This document shows, in pieces, positions 34,048 to 45,975 of a stretch of 64,000 nt of DNA (the first letter of the stretch is position 1; each line of letters starts with the position of its first letter). Made by a program: the position numbers and the translations under genes. Under the pieces are notes generated by a model that was given only the letters and a program-made list of their open reading frames with translations, made no database searches and was not told where the DNA came from. The DNA is taken from the NCBI RefSeq assembly GCF_023091745.1, contig NC_068912.1, positions 57,068,567-57,132,566 on the forward strand. The letters run 5' to 3'. Source of the stretch: Budorcas taxicolor. Taxonomy: Eukaryota; Chordata; Mammalia; Artiodactyla; Bovidae.

Positions 34048-34322
34048 GGAGAAGGCAATGGCACCCCACTCCAGTACTCTTGCCTGGAAAATCCCATGGA
34101 CGGAGGAGCCTGGTAGGCTGCAGTCCATGGGGTCGCTAAGGGTTGGACACGACTGAGCAACTTCACTTTCACTTTTCACTTTCATGCACTGGAGAAGGAA
34201 ATGGCAACCCACTCCAGTGTTCTTGCCTGGAGAATACCAGGGTCGGGGGAGCCTGGTGGGCTTCCGTCTATGGGGTCGCACAGAGTCGGACACGACTGAA
34301 GCAACTTAGCAGCAGCAGCAGC
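34048..34322 (+). mobile_element. Bov-A2 dimeric SINE with (AGC)n tail
   Basis: Two BovB-derived monomers are separated by cttcactttcacttttcact and end in an (AGC)5 run. It is flanked by atacctctact at 34037-34047 and 34323-34333, a perfect 11-bp target-site duplication. It looks young. Confidence 0.96.
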
Positions 34323-34333
34323 ATACCTCTACT

Positions 34334-35314
34334 TGTTGAATTTATCAGTAAGATTGTTGAAATTTGGCTTAAAAGATGATAACACTTGATTGGAGCTTTC
34401 ATGGAACTCAGAATCTAGTGGGGGAACCAGACTTATAAATAAAAAAAGTGTGTGAAGGAAAACTATAAAAACTTGTTTAAGATTGAGCAAAGGGAGAAAG
34501 TGTAGAGGAAGTGGGTATTAACTTAGCAGGATAGGAGAGGTGATAAGACTTCTTGAACTGGCTTTTGATTGAGTTCATCTGGTGGATTGAGGCATGAGGG
34601 TGGGGAGAGATGATCAGACTTTAAACTTAGAAATACCAGGTTTCAGGCAGTGTAGATAGTGGGTTGGAGAGGAGGCTAAGACAAGTAGCAAGACTGATTA
34701 GGTATCTATTGCCATATTTGCTCTGTACTCTGTTATTTTGAAGTCCTGCATTTGGAAATCTTGGTTTGACCAAAACTCCCCCTCCTTTCCTCCTTTGATC
34801 TCTGACTTCTTTACTCATTTAAGTATGTAATCGTCATCATCAAGTCCTACAATCACATGCTTAATTCTTATTTGTCCTATTTTTAACTTTCACCAGCCTT
34901 CTCAGTTCCCTTTATTCTTCTAACCTATCAATCAACAGTCCTGGATGAATGTTTTCTCTGTACATGCTCACAGACTGCCAAGCATCATTAGGGAGAAGAA
35001 TTATACAACCTTGTAGATGAATGCTAATATCAACTCATGACTTACTTCCATTGAACTTTTATAACTGCTTAAACGCTTCTACTTCTTTCTAAGTAACTTT
35101 TTCACATATTCTGCAGAGCCTACTGCAAAACTTTGCCAGTCTCCTAACATGCCTGCCTTATTCTCATATACTCTTATTTTTAGCCTTTGATACTTTGTAT
35201 ATCATGAAGCTATATGGAGGGAGCTCCTTCAACAAAATTCTCTTATTTCTACCTCTTATCCTTCTTCACACTCCTCCTGCAAATACTGCCAAATATTTCA
35301 AAGGAAGTATCCTA
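34334..35314. other. Intergenic, nothing recognised
   Basis: Mixed-composition sequence without a recognisable gene. The 34370-34560 stretch ('cagaatctagtgggggaaccagac') resembles the end of a common old mammalian relic. Open frames here have no recognisable protein. Confidence 0.4.
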
Positions 35315-35500
35315 GGTGTTCTCTTCTGAGAACTTTTGATTGCATATTGGTATCACCTGGAGAATTTAAGCAGCTACTGATGCCCAGATCACAACCCCAG
35401 AGTGTGGACTGGGCATTGGGATGATCAGAAGTTCCCCAGGTGATTCTAAATGTGTGGCCAAAGTTGAGAATGTACATATCATCCTTTGAGAACTTGGTCC
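35315..35500 (+). mobile_element. MER5A DNA-transposon relic
   Basis: The phrases tctgagaacttttgattgca, ggtatcacctggagaattta, aagttccccaggtgattcta and cctttgagaacttggtcc follow the MER5A order and retain terminal inverted repeat-like ends. Confidence 0.75.
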
Positions 35501-35953
35501 AGCAGTTTGTACTTCTGCCTACAGATAGATTTCGTTTCTCTTCTTCTGAGCAGCAACCATTTTTTGATCAGTTTTATATTTTTATGGTCTACATTTCTGG
35601 AAGCATAGTGGATTCTCAAATACTTTCTGAAATGAATAAAGTAATCAAATCAAGATTTATACAGTTCTTTTGTGACTCCTCTCCCCAATCTAAATTTCCA
35701 GCTACAGATTCAGTATTTCCAGTACTGAGCCTGTTGCAGTTTACTTTTTTTAAAGTTACTTTTTTTCTTGAGTTTCCTGTAACTTTAGTTGAATTATATG
35801 CACTGAATCACCTAAGGTAGAAATCTGAACCCATTTATTTCCTCTTATTTCCCACATCTGATTGATTGAGTGCTGGCAGTATTTTCCCTCTGAACTATTT
35901 CTTGTCTTTATCCTCTCTTTTAAAATTGAGGTGTAATTGACATTTAACATTAT

Positions 35954-36180
35954 TTTGGACTTCCCAGGTGGTGCTAGTGGTAAAGAATCCATCTGCCAAT
36001 GCAGGAGACTAGTGTTAGATCTCTGGGTCGGGGAGACCCTCTGGAGTAGGAAGTGCACCCCACTCTAGTCTTCTTGGCTAGAAAATTCCATGGGCAGAGG
36101 ATAGAGGGCTATAGTCCATGGGGCCGCAAAGAGTTGGTCATGCCTGAGCACAACCACAAGCACACTAAACAACAGCAGCA
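35954..36180 (+). mobile_element. Bov-tA SINE inside the old L1
   Basis: The head ggacttcccaggtggtgctagtgg with catctgccaatgcaggagac is followed by the BovB-derived body (gggccgcaaagagttggtcatgcctgagc) and a caacagcagca tail. It inserted in the L1 3' UTR. Confidence 0.92.
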
Positions 36181-36681
36181 AATATTAATTTCAAGTGTAC
36201 AATGTAAAGAGTTACTATTTGTGTACATTGTGAAATGGTCACCAGAATTATTCTACTTAATATCATCACCTTATGTAGTGAAAAATATTTTTTTTTTCCT
36301 TGGGATGAGAGCTTTAAAGATCTACTGTCTTAGCAACTTTCAAATATTGAATACAGTATTATTGAGTAACTATAGTCAGCAGGCTGTAATTACATTCCCA
36401 GGTTGTGTTTATTTTATAACAGAAAGCTTATATATTCTGACTCCCATCACCTATTTCTTCTTGCTCCCTTCCCTCTCTGACAACCACCAATAAGTGCTCA
36501 GTATCTGTGAGGTAGTTTGTTTGTTTGTTTGTTTTTTCTGTTTAGATTCCACACATAAGTGAGATCATATACTAACATTTGTCTTTCTCTGTCTCACTTC
36601 CTTTAGCATAATATCCTCAATTCTATCCATGTTGTCACAAATGGTAAGATTTCATTCTTTTTGTGACTATATAATATTCCA

Positions 36682-36682
<1 letters not shown>

Positions 36683-36713
<31 letters not shown>
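36683..36713. repeat. (AC)n microsatellite
   Basis: About 15 CA units within the old L1 3' UTR. Confidence 0.97.
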
Positions 36714-36714
<1 letters not shown>

Positions 36715-37650
36715 ATGTTTTCTTTATTCCATTCATCCGTTGATGGACACAGGTTGTTTCTGTATCTTGGCTATGGTAAATAGTGCTCTAATGAACATGG
36801 GGTGCAGATATCTTTTTGAGTTAGAGTTTTTGTTGTCTTTGGATAAATACTGAGAGGTGAAATGGTTAGGTCATATGGTAATTCTATTTTTAATTTGTTT
36901 TGAAGAATCTCCTTACTGTTTTCCATAGTGCTGTATCAATTTACATTCCCACTAACTGTGCATGAGGGTTTCCTTTTCTCCACATTCTCACCAGTACCTG
37001 CTATTTGTTGTCTTTTTTAATAATAGTCATTTTGAAGGTATGAGGTAATATTTCACGGTGATTTTGATTTGAATTTCCTTGATGTTTAGTGATGTTGAGC
37101 ATCTTTTCAGGGAAAAAATGTCTATTCATATCTTCAGCTCATTTAAAAAATTGGATTATTTGTTTTTTTGCTATTCATAGTTTGAATTCTTTATATATTT
37201 TAGATATTAACTACGTATCAGATATATCATTTGCAAATATTTGTCCAGTAGGTTGAGGTGATTTCCTTTGCTGTGCAAAAGATTATTTTGTGTAGTCCCA
37301 TTTGTTTATTTTTGCTTTAGTTGCTTTTGCTTTTGGCTACAGATTCAAAAAAATCTCTAAGACCTATGTCAAGGAACTTACCATGTATGTTTTCTTGCAG
37401 GAGTTTTATGATTTCAGGTCTTAGGTTCAAGTCTTTAATCCATTTGAGTAAAGTTTTGTATGTAGTTTAAGATAATGGTCCAATTTCATTCTTTTGCATG
37501 TTACTGTCCAGTTTTCCAAACACCATTTATTAAAAGAGACTGTCTTTTCTTCATTGTATATTTTTGCTTTCTTTGTCATGAATTATTTGACCATATATAT
37601 CTGTTTATTTCTGGGTGCTGTGTTCTGTTTTACTGGTTTATGTGTCTGCC

Positions 37651-37990
37651 AATACCATACATTAAAAAATACACCAAGAGACATAGTAGTCAAACTAACA
37701 AAAACACAAGGAAAAATTACTAAAAGCAGCAAGGGGAAAACAATAAATAACGTACAAGGGAACCCCCATAAGGTTAACAGCTGATCTTTCGGCAGAAACT
37801 CTGCAGGCTAGAAGGGAATGGCAGGATAGACTTAAAGTGAAGAAAGTGAAAAACCAAAAACCAAGATTACTCGACCTAGCAAGGATCTCATTCAAATTTG
37901 TTCGGGAAATCAAAAGTTTTATAGATATGAAAAAATTAAGAGAATTCAGCACCACCAAAGCAGCTATTTAACAAATGTTGAAAGAACTTC
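37651..37990 (+). pseudogene. L1 ORF1 C-terminal fragment, opposite strand to the host L1
   Basis: On the plus strand it reads TPRDIVVKLTKTQGKITK and, after frame changes, LSAETLQARREW-, PRLLDLARISFKF-, REFSTTKAAI- and MLKELL-like text. These are the RRM/CTD part of the L1 ORF1 protein. The surrounding DNA is L1 ORF2 on the minus strand. Part of that ORF2 ('..gttttgattactgtagc..') is missing at the junction, and the host text resumes at 37998 (gattggaattttgataggg). It is a non-functional fragment. Confidence 0.75.
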
Positions 37991-38787
37991 TCTAGTGATT
38001 GGAATTTTGATAGGGATTATGTTAAATCTGTAGCTTGTTTTGGGTAGTATGGACATTTTAATAATATTGATTCATCCAATTCTTGAGCATGATATATCTT
38101 TTTACATATTTGTACCTTCAATTTATTTCACTAATGTCTTGTAGTTTTAAATATACATGTCTTTCACCTCCCTGATTAAATTTGTTCCTAGGAATTTTAT
38201 TATTTTCAATGCTTTCTTCATTTCTCTTTCTGCTAGTTTGTTATTACTGCATAAAAACTTAACAGGTTATTGTATAGTGATTTTGTACTCTGCAACTTTT
38301 CTGATTTTACTTTTTTTTAGTTCTAACAGTTTTTTTGGTGGAGTCTTTAGGCTTTTTTATGTATCATATCACATCATATTATATCGTGTGATGTGCAAAT
38401 AGTGATAATTTCCTTCCTACTTTCTAACTTGCATACCTTTTATTTCTATTTGTTGCCAAATTTCTCTGGCCAGAACCTCTAATACTATGTTGAATAAAGT
38501 GGAAAGAGTGGGCATTCTTATTTTTTTTCCTGATCTTAGAGGAGATGCTTCCAGCTGTTCATTATTGAGTATGAAGTTAGCTATGGGCTTCTTATATATG
38601 ACCTTTGTTGTGTTAAGGTATATTCTCTTTAACCCACTTTGTTTTTTAAATCATAAATGGGTATTGGATATTGTCAGATGCTTTCTGTGCATCTAATGAG
38701 ATGATCATATTTTATTTTTTATTTTGTTAATGTGGTATATCACATTGATTGATTTGTGGATGTTGAACTATACTTGCATCCTTGGAT

Positions 38788-40900
38788 AAATTGCATTAGG
38801 TAGTGTCCTTCACCACTAGACCATTCAGGTATGACCTAAATCAAATCCCTTATGATTATACAGTGGAAGTGAGAAATAGATTTAAGGGACTAGATCTGAT
38901 AGATAGAGTGCCTGATGAACTATGGATGGAGGTTCGTGACATTGTACAGGAGACAGGGATCAAGACCATCCCCATGGAAAAGAAATGCAAAAAAGCGAAA
39001 TGGCTTTCTGGGGAGGCCTTACAAATAGCTGTGAAAAGAAGATAAGTGAAAAGCCAAGGAGAAAAGGAAAGATATAAGCATCTGAATGCAGAGTTCCAAA
39101 GAATAGCAAGGAGAGATAAGAAAGCCTTCTTCAGCGATCAATGCAAAGAAATAGAGGAAAACAACAGAATGGGAAAGACTAGAGATCTTTCCAAGAAAAC
39201 TGGAGATACCAAGGGAACATTTCATGCAAAGATGGGCTCGATAAAGGACAGAAATGGTATAGACCTAACAGAAGCAGAAGATATTAAGAAGAGGTGGCAA
39301 GGATACACAGAAAACTGTACAAAAAAGATCTTCACGACCCAGATAATCATGATGGTGTGATCACTCATCTAGAGCCAGACATCCTGGAATGTGAAGTCAA
39401 GTGGGCCTTAGAAAGCATCACTACGAACAAAGCTAGTGGAGGTGATGGAATTCCAGTTGATCTATTTCAAAGCCTGGAAGATGATGCTGTGAAAGTGCTG
39501 CACTCAATATGCCAGCAAATTTGGAAAACTCAGCAGTGGCCACAGGACTTGAAAAGGTCAGTTTTCATTCCAATCCCAAAGAAAGGCAATGCCGAAGAAT
39601 GCTCCAACTACTGCACAATTGCACTCATCTCACATGCTAGTGAAGTAATGCTCAAAATTCTCCAAGCCAGGCTTCAGCAATACATGAACTGTGAACTTCC
39701 AGATGTTCAAGCTGGTTTTAGAAAAGGCAGAGGAACCAGGGATCAAATTGCCAGCATCCTCTGGATCATGGAAAAAGCAAGAGAGTTCCAGAAAAACATC
39801 TATTTCTGCTTTATTGACTATGCCAAAGCCTTTGACTGTGTGGATCACAATAAACTGTGGAAAATTCTGAAAGAGATGGGAATACCAGACAATGTGACCT
39901 GGCTCTTCAGAAACCTATATGCAGATACAGGAAGCAACAGTTAGAACTGGACATGGAACAACAGACTGGTTCCAAATAGGAAAAGGAGTACGTCAAGGCT
40001 GTATATTGTCACCCTGCTTATTTAACTTATATGCAGAGTACATCATGAGAAATGCTGGGCTGGAAGAAGCACAAGCTGGAATCAAGATTGCTGGGAGAAA
40101 TATCGATAACCTCAGATATGCAGATGACACCACCCTTATAGCAGAAAGTGAAGAGGAACTAAAAAGCCTCTTGATGAAAGTGAAAGAGGAGAGTGAAAAA
40201 GTTGGCTTAAAGCTCAACATTCAGAAAATGAAGATCATGGCATCTAGTCCCATCACTTCATGGGAAATAGATGGGGAAATAGTGGAAACAGTGTCAGACG
40301 GTATTTTTTGGCTCCAAAATCACTGCAGATGGTGACTGCAGCCATGAAATTAAAAGTCGCTTACTCCTTGGAAGAAAAGTTATGACCAACCTAGATAGCA
40401 TATTCAAAAGCAGAGGCATTACTTTGCCAACAAAGGTCCTTCTAGTCAAGGCTATGGTTTTTCCAGTGATCATGTATGGATGTGAGAGTTGGACTGTGAA
40501 GAAGGCTGAGCGCCGAAGAATTGATGCTTTTGAACTGTTGTGTTGGAGAAGACTCTCGAGAGTTCCTTGGACTGCAAGGAGATCCAACCTGTCCATTCTG
40601 AAGGAGATCAGCCCTGGGTGTTCTTTGGAAAGACTGATGCTAAAGCTAAAACTCCAGTACTTTGGCCACCTGATGTGAAGAGTTGACTCATTGGAAAAGA
40701 CCCCGATGTCGGGAGGGATTGGGGACAGGAGGAGAAGGGGACGATAGAGGATGAGATGGCTGGATGGCATCACCAACTCGATGGACATGAGTTTGGGTGA
40801 ACTCCGGGAGATGGTGATGGACAGGAAGGCCTGTCATGCTGCAATTCATGGGGTCGCGAAGAGTCGGGCACAACTGAGGACTGAACTGAACTGAAGGGCT
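38788..40900 (+). mobile_element. BovB LINE, 2.1 kb, 5'-truncated, frameshifted
   Basis: The most complete BovB RT in the window. Segments in order: 38803-39045 (RYDLNQIPYDYTVEVRNRFKG), 39046-39360, 39294-39944 with RT fingers and motif A (FIDYAKAFDCVDH), 39919-40335 with GVRQGCILSPCLFNLY and motif C YADD at 40117-40128, and 40382-40678 (C-terminus, VMYGCESWTVKKAE). Stops or frameshifts near 39045, 39300, 39944 and 40310 separate them. The endonuclease N-terminus is absent. The 3' end is ...ctgaactgaactgaag. It sits inside the old L1 and is not active. Confidence 0.95.
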
Positions 40901-41002
40901 GATTTTTTATTCTATTTTTTTCTGTGTGGATGATCTGTCCAATGATGTAAATGGAGTATTATATTGAAGTTCTCCACCATTGTATTGCTGACTCTTTCTC
41001 CT

Positions 41003-41320
41003 TTACAAGTGAAAGTCACTCAGTCGTGTCCAGCTCTTTGTGACCCCATGGACTATATAGTCCATGGAATTCTTCAGGCCAGAATACTGGAGTGGGTAAC
41101 CTTTTCCTTTTCCAGAGGATCTTCCGAACCCAGGGATCCAGCCCAGGTCTCCCGCATTGCAGGCAGATTCTTTACCAGCTGAGCCACAAGGGAAGCCTAA
41201 GAATACCGGGATGGGTAGCCCTATCCCTTCTCTAGTGGATCTTCCCCACCCAGGAATCGAACCAGGTCTCCTGCATTGCAGGTGGATTCTTTACCAACTG
41301 AGCTATCAGGGAAGCCCTTT
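41003..41320 (-). mobile_element. Bov-tA SINE plus second partial copy
   Basis: The reverse complement of a full Bov-tA (agtcactcagtcgtgtccag ... ctttaccagctgagccacaagggaagcc) is followed immediately by the body end and head of a second copy (aagaataccgggatgggtag ... accaactgagctatcaggga). Confidence 0.92.
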
Positions 41321-42695
41321 AGGGCTATTAATTTACATTTAGGTGCTCCTATGTTGAATACATAAATATTTACAAATATTATATCTTCCTTTTGGATTGA
41401 CTTCTTTATCATTATGTAATATCCTACCTTGCCTCTTTTTATAGTCTTTGTTTTAAAGTCTGTTTTGTTTGTTATGAGTATACTACTGAAGGTTTCATTT
41501 GGTGTTCATTTTCATGGAATATCTTTTTTCATGTTTTCACTTTCAGTCTGTGTGTCCTAACATCTGAAGTGAGTCTCTTGCAAGCAGCATAATATGGATC
41601 TTTATTTTTTTTAACCCATTTATCCACTCTATGTCTTTTGACTAGAGAATTAAGTAATTTACATTTAAAGAAATTATTGATAGGGATGTCCTTATTGCAT
41701 TTAGTTAATTGTTTTCTAGCTATTTTGTAGTTCCTCTCTGTGCCTTTATTCTTCTCTTGCTCTCTTCTTTTGTGGTTTGATGAGTTTCTTTAGTGATATT
41801 TATTTCTCTATCTCTTTTGTGTATCTATTATATGATTTTGTTTTGTAGTTATCAGGAGGCTTACATATAACAACTTATATCAATAGCCATCTTTCTTAAG
41901 TAAGTAATTTAAACTTGATTGCATTCTAATGTTCTGCATTTTTACTCTTCTCTCTCCCCATTTTATGTTTTTAATGTGAAATTGCCATCTTTTTATCTTG
42001 TGTCTCCCATAACTAATTATTTTAGTTATAGTTATTTTTACTGCTTCTGTCTTTAAACCTTTATAATGGCTTTATACGTTGTTAATACAGTACCTTTACT
42101 ATGTATTTACTCTTCTACTGAGACTTATTCTTTCATGTTTTCATGTTACTAGTTAGTACCCTTTTTTCCCCAGCTTAAGAATGTCCCTTTAACATTTCTG
42201 TGAATTTGATTTATTGATGAAGAACTTCTTTAGCTTTTACTTGTCTGAAAAATTCTTTATCTCTCCTTTAATTCTGAATAATACATTTTCTGAATAGAGT
42301 ATTCTTGGTTGTTAGTTTTTTTCTTTCCATGCTTTGAATATCCTGTGCCACTTCCTTTGGCCTGCAAATTTAGTACTGAAAAATCAGCTCAAAGTCTTAC
42401 AGGGGTTCTCTTGTGTATAACAACTTATTTTTTTCTTTCTGCTTTTAAGATTCTCTCCTTGTCTTTTAACTTTTGATGTTTCAATAATAATGTCCCTTGG
42501 TGTGGGTCTCTTTGGGTTCATCATATTTGGAACTCTCTGAGTTTCCTAGGTCTGGATATCTGGTTCCTTCTCCAGGTTAGGGAAGTTTTTAGTCATTATT
42601 TCTTCATATAATTTTTCTGCCCTTTTTTCTCTCTCCTTCCTTTAGGACCCTTATAGTGTGAGTGTTAATCTGCTTGATGTTGTCTCGTAAGTCTC

Positions 42696-42932
42696 TTACG
42701 TTTTCTTCACCTTTTTAGGTCGTTCTTTTTTCTTTCTCGTGTTCTGATGGGGTGAATTCTTCTGATTGAGTGACTTGTGTTCACGTTGACACAAGTTTAT
42801 CTTTCCTTCTGCTTCATCTAGTCTGCTGCTTAACTCTACCAGTTTATTTTTCAGTTCAGTTATTGTATTCTTCAGTGCTGTCAATTCTGCTGTCAACTTT
42901 GTAATCTTTTTTGAAGTTCTCACTGTGTTCAT
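42696..42932 (-). pseudogene. L1 ORF1p coiled-coil fragment
   Basis: 79 codons with the heptad-rich text KLTAELTALKNTITELKNKL followed by VELSSRLDEAEGKI, typical of the L1 ORF1p trimerisation coiled coil. The rest of ORF1 is not open. The frame is preserved by chance; this is a relic. Confidence 0.8.
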
Positions 42933-43429
42933 CCATTCTTCTCTAAAATTTGGTGAGCATCTTTATGACCATCGTGTGAATGCTTTATCAGGTAACTTAC
43001 TTAAAGGTAACTTACTTAAAGTTTACTTAAAGGTACTTATCAGGTAAGTTTCATTAAAATTTTCTTCTGAGGTTTTATTTTGTTGTGTGGTATGGAACAC
43101 ATTTCTCTGTTTCTTTATTAAATCTCTTTATTGGCTTCTATGCATCAGCTGAAACAACTACCTCTCCCATTCTAGAAATAGTGGCTTTGTGTAGGAGATG
43201 AACTTGATCATTCAACTCTGCTCGAGGGTGCTTCCCTCTGGAAGTCTTGGTTTTCTCTCAAACCTTTGTAATTATCCAAGGAGCCTATTTTTAATAGTTC
43301 TCAGTAGAAGAGGGTATGCCAGCACTTATCAATGTCCCAAAGGGGAGGATTGTGGTCAGCATGTAGATTCAGGCGGATTGGAAGCCAGACTGTCATAGAC
43401 AGCAGCTTTTAAAGTATGCAAATATATCC

Positions 43430-44930
43430 AGTCCTGTGGGACCACAAGCATAAGCCCCACTGGTCACTAGAACTAGGTCACTAGAACTAGGCATTTCCCT
43501 GGATGGCAGTCATAAAAATCAGGGCTCTAGACAAGTGTATACGCTCTTGTTTAAGAGATACTGGTGAGACACAGTGAGTCGGAGGCAGGACATAAAGATG
43601 GCATCCTCTGGCCTGTGTTCTCTGAGAGTAGCTCCATAGGCCCTGAGGTGTGTGCCAGACCTGAAGCTTGCCCATCTGGCCACAGCTCCATGATAAGAAA
43701 ATAGAACTCTTTCACAAAGACTGGGGATGTCTTTCAGCCTGTTGTCTGTGTAGTGCCTTGAGGGTGGTAGCCTATCAGGAACGGTGTCTCTGATTGTCAC
43801 AGTCCTATGGGACCTAGGAATACAAGCCTGCTGACCGCAAGAGGCAAGGAGTCAAGGGATGTCACCTGGACAGCAACCTTAAAAACGAGGGTACTAGACA
43901 TAAAAACCAGGGGAGCAGATATGTGTGAGAGTTCCCCTTCAGGAGATACTAGCAGTCTGGCATTCGGCGGAGGGAGAGTGCAAAGATAGCACTTGCCCTC
44001 TGAGGTCTGTGGAAGGGATTGCAGTCCTGTGTGTTTAACTAGAGGAAGCCTGCTTCTAAGGCGCCATTTGTGATGATTCACTAGTAGGCCTGTTTCACAG
44101 AGAGATTAAGCGTCTGTGTCTGTTGTCTCTTCCTGTGCTCTGGGCGGCGGTATCTGTTTCAGAACTCGTTTTCTGTTGATAACAGTACTTGTGGGACCTG
44201 CAAGCATATGCCTCACTGGCCACCAGAGCCGGGCCACGCAGAGATGTCCTGTGTAGAAGCTGCAAAAATTGGGGTGCCTGACAAAAGTAGATATTCCATT
44301 CTGGGAGATAGTGGTTATTTGGAGTAAGGCAAGAGGGATTATGCAAAGATTCTATCCAGCAGTTTGTAATCCCTGAGAACACTTTCTTAGGTCACTAGAT
44401 ACGTGTCAAGCCAGAAGCCTGCCCCTCAGGATAAAGATTCTGGACTAGCAAATAGTCTTTCACAGACTGGGAGTATCTGCTGTCTGAACAGTACACTGGG
44501 GTGGTAGCCTTCCTACAACTGTCTCTCTAATTGTTATAGTCCCGTCAGGCCCAGGAACACAGACTCCCCTGTCCTCCAGAGCCAGCAATCAAGGGGCATC
44601 TCCTGGGCAGTATTAGGGTCACAGACTGTATAAACACTCCCTTCTGGGGTTCCCTGGTGACTTAGAGGGTAAAGCATCTGCCTGCAATGTGGGAAACCTG
44701 GGTTCGATCCCTGGGTTAGGAAGATCCCCTGGAGAAGGAAATGGCAACCCACTCTAGTACTCTTGCCTGGGAAATCCCATGGACGAAGAAGCCTGGTAGA
44801 CTATAGTCCATGGGGTCGCAAAGAGCTGGACATGACTAAGCGACTTCACTTTCTTTCACTTTCATTGGAGATACTGATACTCTGGAGCACTCTAGAGGAG
44901 CAACATGAATGTCAGTTCAGTTCAGTCACT
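43430..44930 (-). repeat. ~370-bp repeats (two ~750-bp units) in the old L1 5' region
   Basis: A 'gtgggacc..aagcata..cc.cactgg.cac.agagc' type phrase recurs near 43436, 43807, 44190 and 44545 (spacings 371, 383, 355). A longer phrase ('ctttcacaaagactggggat ... gagggtggtagcct') recurs at about 43707 and 44456, giving a ~750-bp higher-order period. A Bov-tA at 44647-44862 interrupts the last unit. Confidence 0.7.
44647..44862 (+). mobile_element. Bov-tA SINE
   Basis: Complete copy: gttccctggtgacttagagg, tgcctgcaatgtgggaaacc, ggttcgatccctgggttagg, and body ending catgactaagcgacttcact. It lies in the old L1 5' region. Confidence 0.94.
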
Positions 44931-45307
44931 CAGTTATGTCCGACTCTTTGCAACCCCATGGACTGCAGCATGCCAGGCTTCCCTGCCCATCACCAATTCT
45001 TGGAGCTTGCTCGTTTCATGTCTGTCAAGTCGGTGATGCCATCCAACCAGCTCATCCTCGTCCCCTTCTCCTCCTGCCTTCAATCTTTCCAGCATCAGGG
45101 TCTTTTCTAATGAGTCAGTTCTTCGCATCAGTTGGTCAGAATATTAGAGTTTCAGCTTCAGCATCAGTCCTTCCAATAATATTCAGGACTGATCTCCTTT
45201 AGGATTGACTGGTTTGATCTCCTTGCAGTCCAAGGGACTCTCAAGAGTCTTCTCCAATACCACAGTTCAAAAGCATCGATTCTTTGGCTCTCAGCTTTCT
45301 TTATAGA
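44913..45307 (-). mobile_element. BovB LINE, 5'-truncated 3' end
   Basis: The reverse complement of the BovB 3' end from cagttcagttcagtcactca to tctcagctttctttata. It is flanked by aacatgaatgt at 44902-44912 and 45308-45318, a perfect 11-bp target-site duplication. Confidence 0.96.
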
Positions 45308-45975
45308 AACATGAATGTGGTGCCCACTGATTGTAGTGAGGCAGAGTTGGGGAGTATAGATATGGTACCCACTGGAAAAAGAAAAAGAGAGATTGTGTCC
45401 ATTGGCTGGAGCAAGGGGGAGAGTACAAAGACCATGCCCCAGTCTGTGTCCCCAGGGAACATTTCAGCAGTCTCCTATATGTGAGAGTTAAATTAGATTC
45501 CTATCCATCAGACTGTTGTTTTAACATAAGTAGGGTGAGGCTCTTTCACTTTGTTGCCAACTATCTCTGATCTGGGCCCTGGGCAGGATGAGCCCTAGCA
45601 CTCGAGCCTTTAAAAAGTCGTTTCTGAGTCTTCTGGTTTCAGTGGATGCAAGCCCAGTTTGTTTTCAAATCTAGATGTTTGAGAGCGCATCTGTCAGGTA
45701 CAGGTCTTAAAAACTGGGATGCTGGATGCGGGGTTTAAATCCTTTGCTCCTCAGTAAGAAGCTCTGGGTTTGAATTCCCTCCTGATTCTGGGTTGTGTGC
45801 TTGGGGTGAGGTTTATGGTGAGATTGTGTCCTAGCCTCTCGTATCCATTTCAGTGTGTTTTTTTTTCTCATTTGCCTGATATGTAGTCATCGTCAGCTAG
45901 CCTCCTCTTTTTTTTTTTTAAGAGGGAATTATTCTGTATGCAGCTGTAGTCTGTATTGCCATCTTGAACCCATCC

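Larger units (their letters stand above)
35923..38787 (-). mobile_element. Old L1 LINE, 3' part (3' UTR and ORF2 C-terminal half)
   Basis: Read leftward, this is an old L1. The 3' terminus is at about 35923 ('aattgaggtgtaattgacat'). Next come the 3' UTR (36180-36900: 'aagatctactgtcttagcaa', 'attcatccgttgatggacac') and the ORF2 C-terminal half (36900-38787: 'ccatagtgctgtatcaattt', 'caccatttattaaaagagac', 'tgggtagtatggacatttta'). It contains a Bov-tA (35954-36180), an (AC)n run and an opposite-strand L1 ORF1 fragment (37651-37990). It stops at the BovB at 38788 and resumes at 40901. The reading frames are destroyed. Confidence 0.88.
40901..45975 (-). mobile_element. Old L1 LINE, 5' part (ORF2 N-terminus, ORF1, 5' UTR)
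   Basis: It resumes after the BovB with ORF2 endonuclease-region text ('ctgtgtggatgatctgtcca', 'ttaggtgctcctatgttgaa'). At 42380-42720 come phrases seen near the ORF1/ORF2 boundary region, then the ORF1 coiled coil at 42696-42932. From about 43100 to 45975 lies a long 5' region with roughly 370-bp repeats, ending at 'gccatcttgaaccca'. Compared with a full L1, the middle of ORF2 (including the RT core) is missing between 38787 and 40901. Insertions: Bov-tA pair 41003-41320, Bov-tA 44647-44862, BovB 44913-45307. Confidence 0.75.

Noticed and set aside
34309..34322. Short (AGC)n run as a CAG-repeat coding tract
   Set aside because: It is the usual tail of a Bov-A2 SINE, bounded by its target-site duplication.
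39294..40678. BovB reverse transcriptase frames as host genes
   Set aside because: They carry RTE-type RT motifs and are broken by frameshifts. They belong to a dead retrotransposon, not a domesticated gene.
43198..44382. Several 60-95 codon frames around 43.2-44.4 kb as a gene
   Set aside because: They lie in the repeated 5' region of the old L1, alternate in strand, and share no domain. The recurring phrases show they are repeat-derived.
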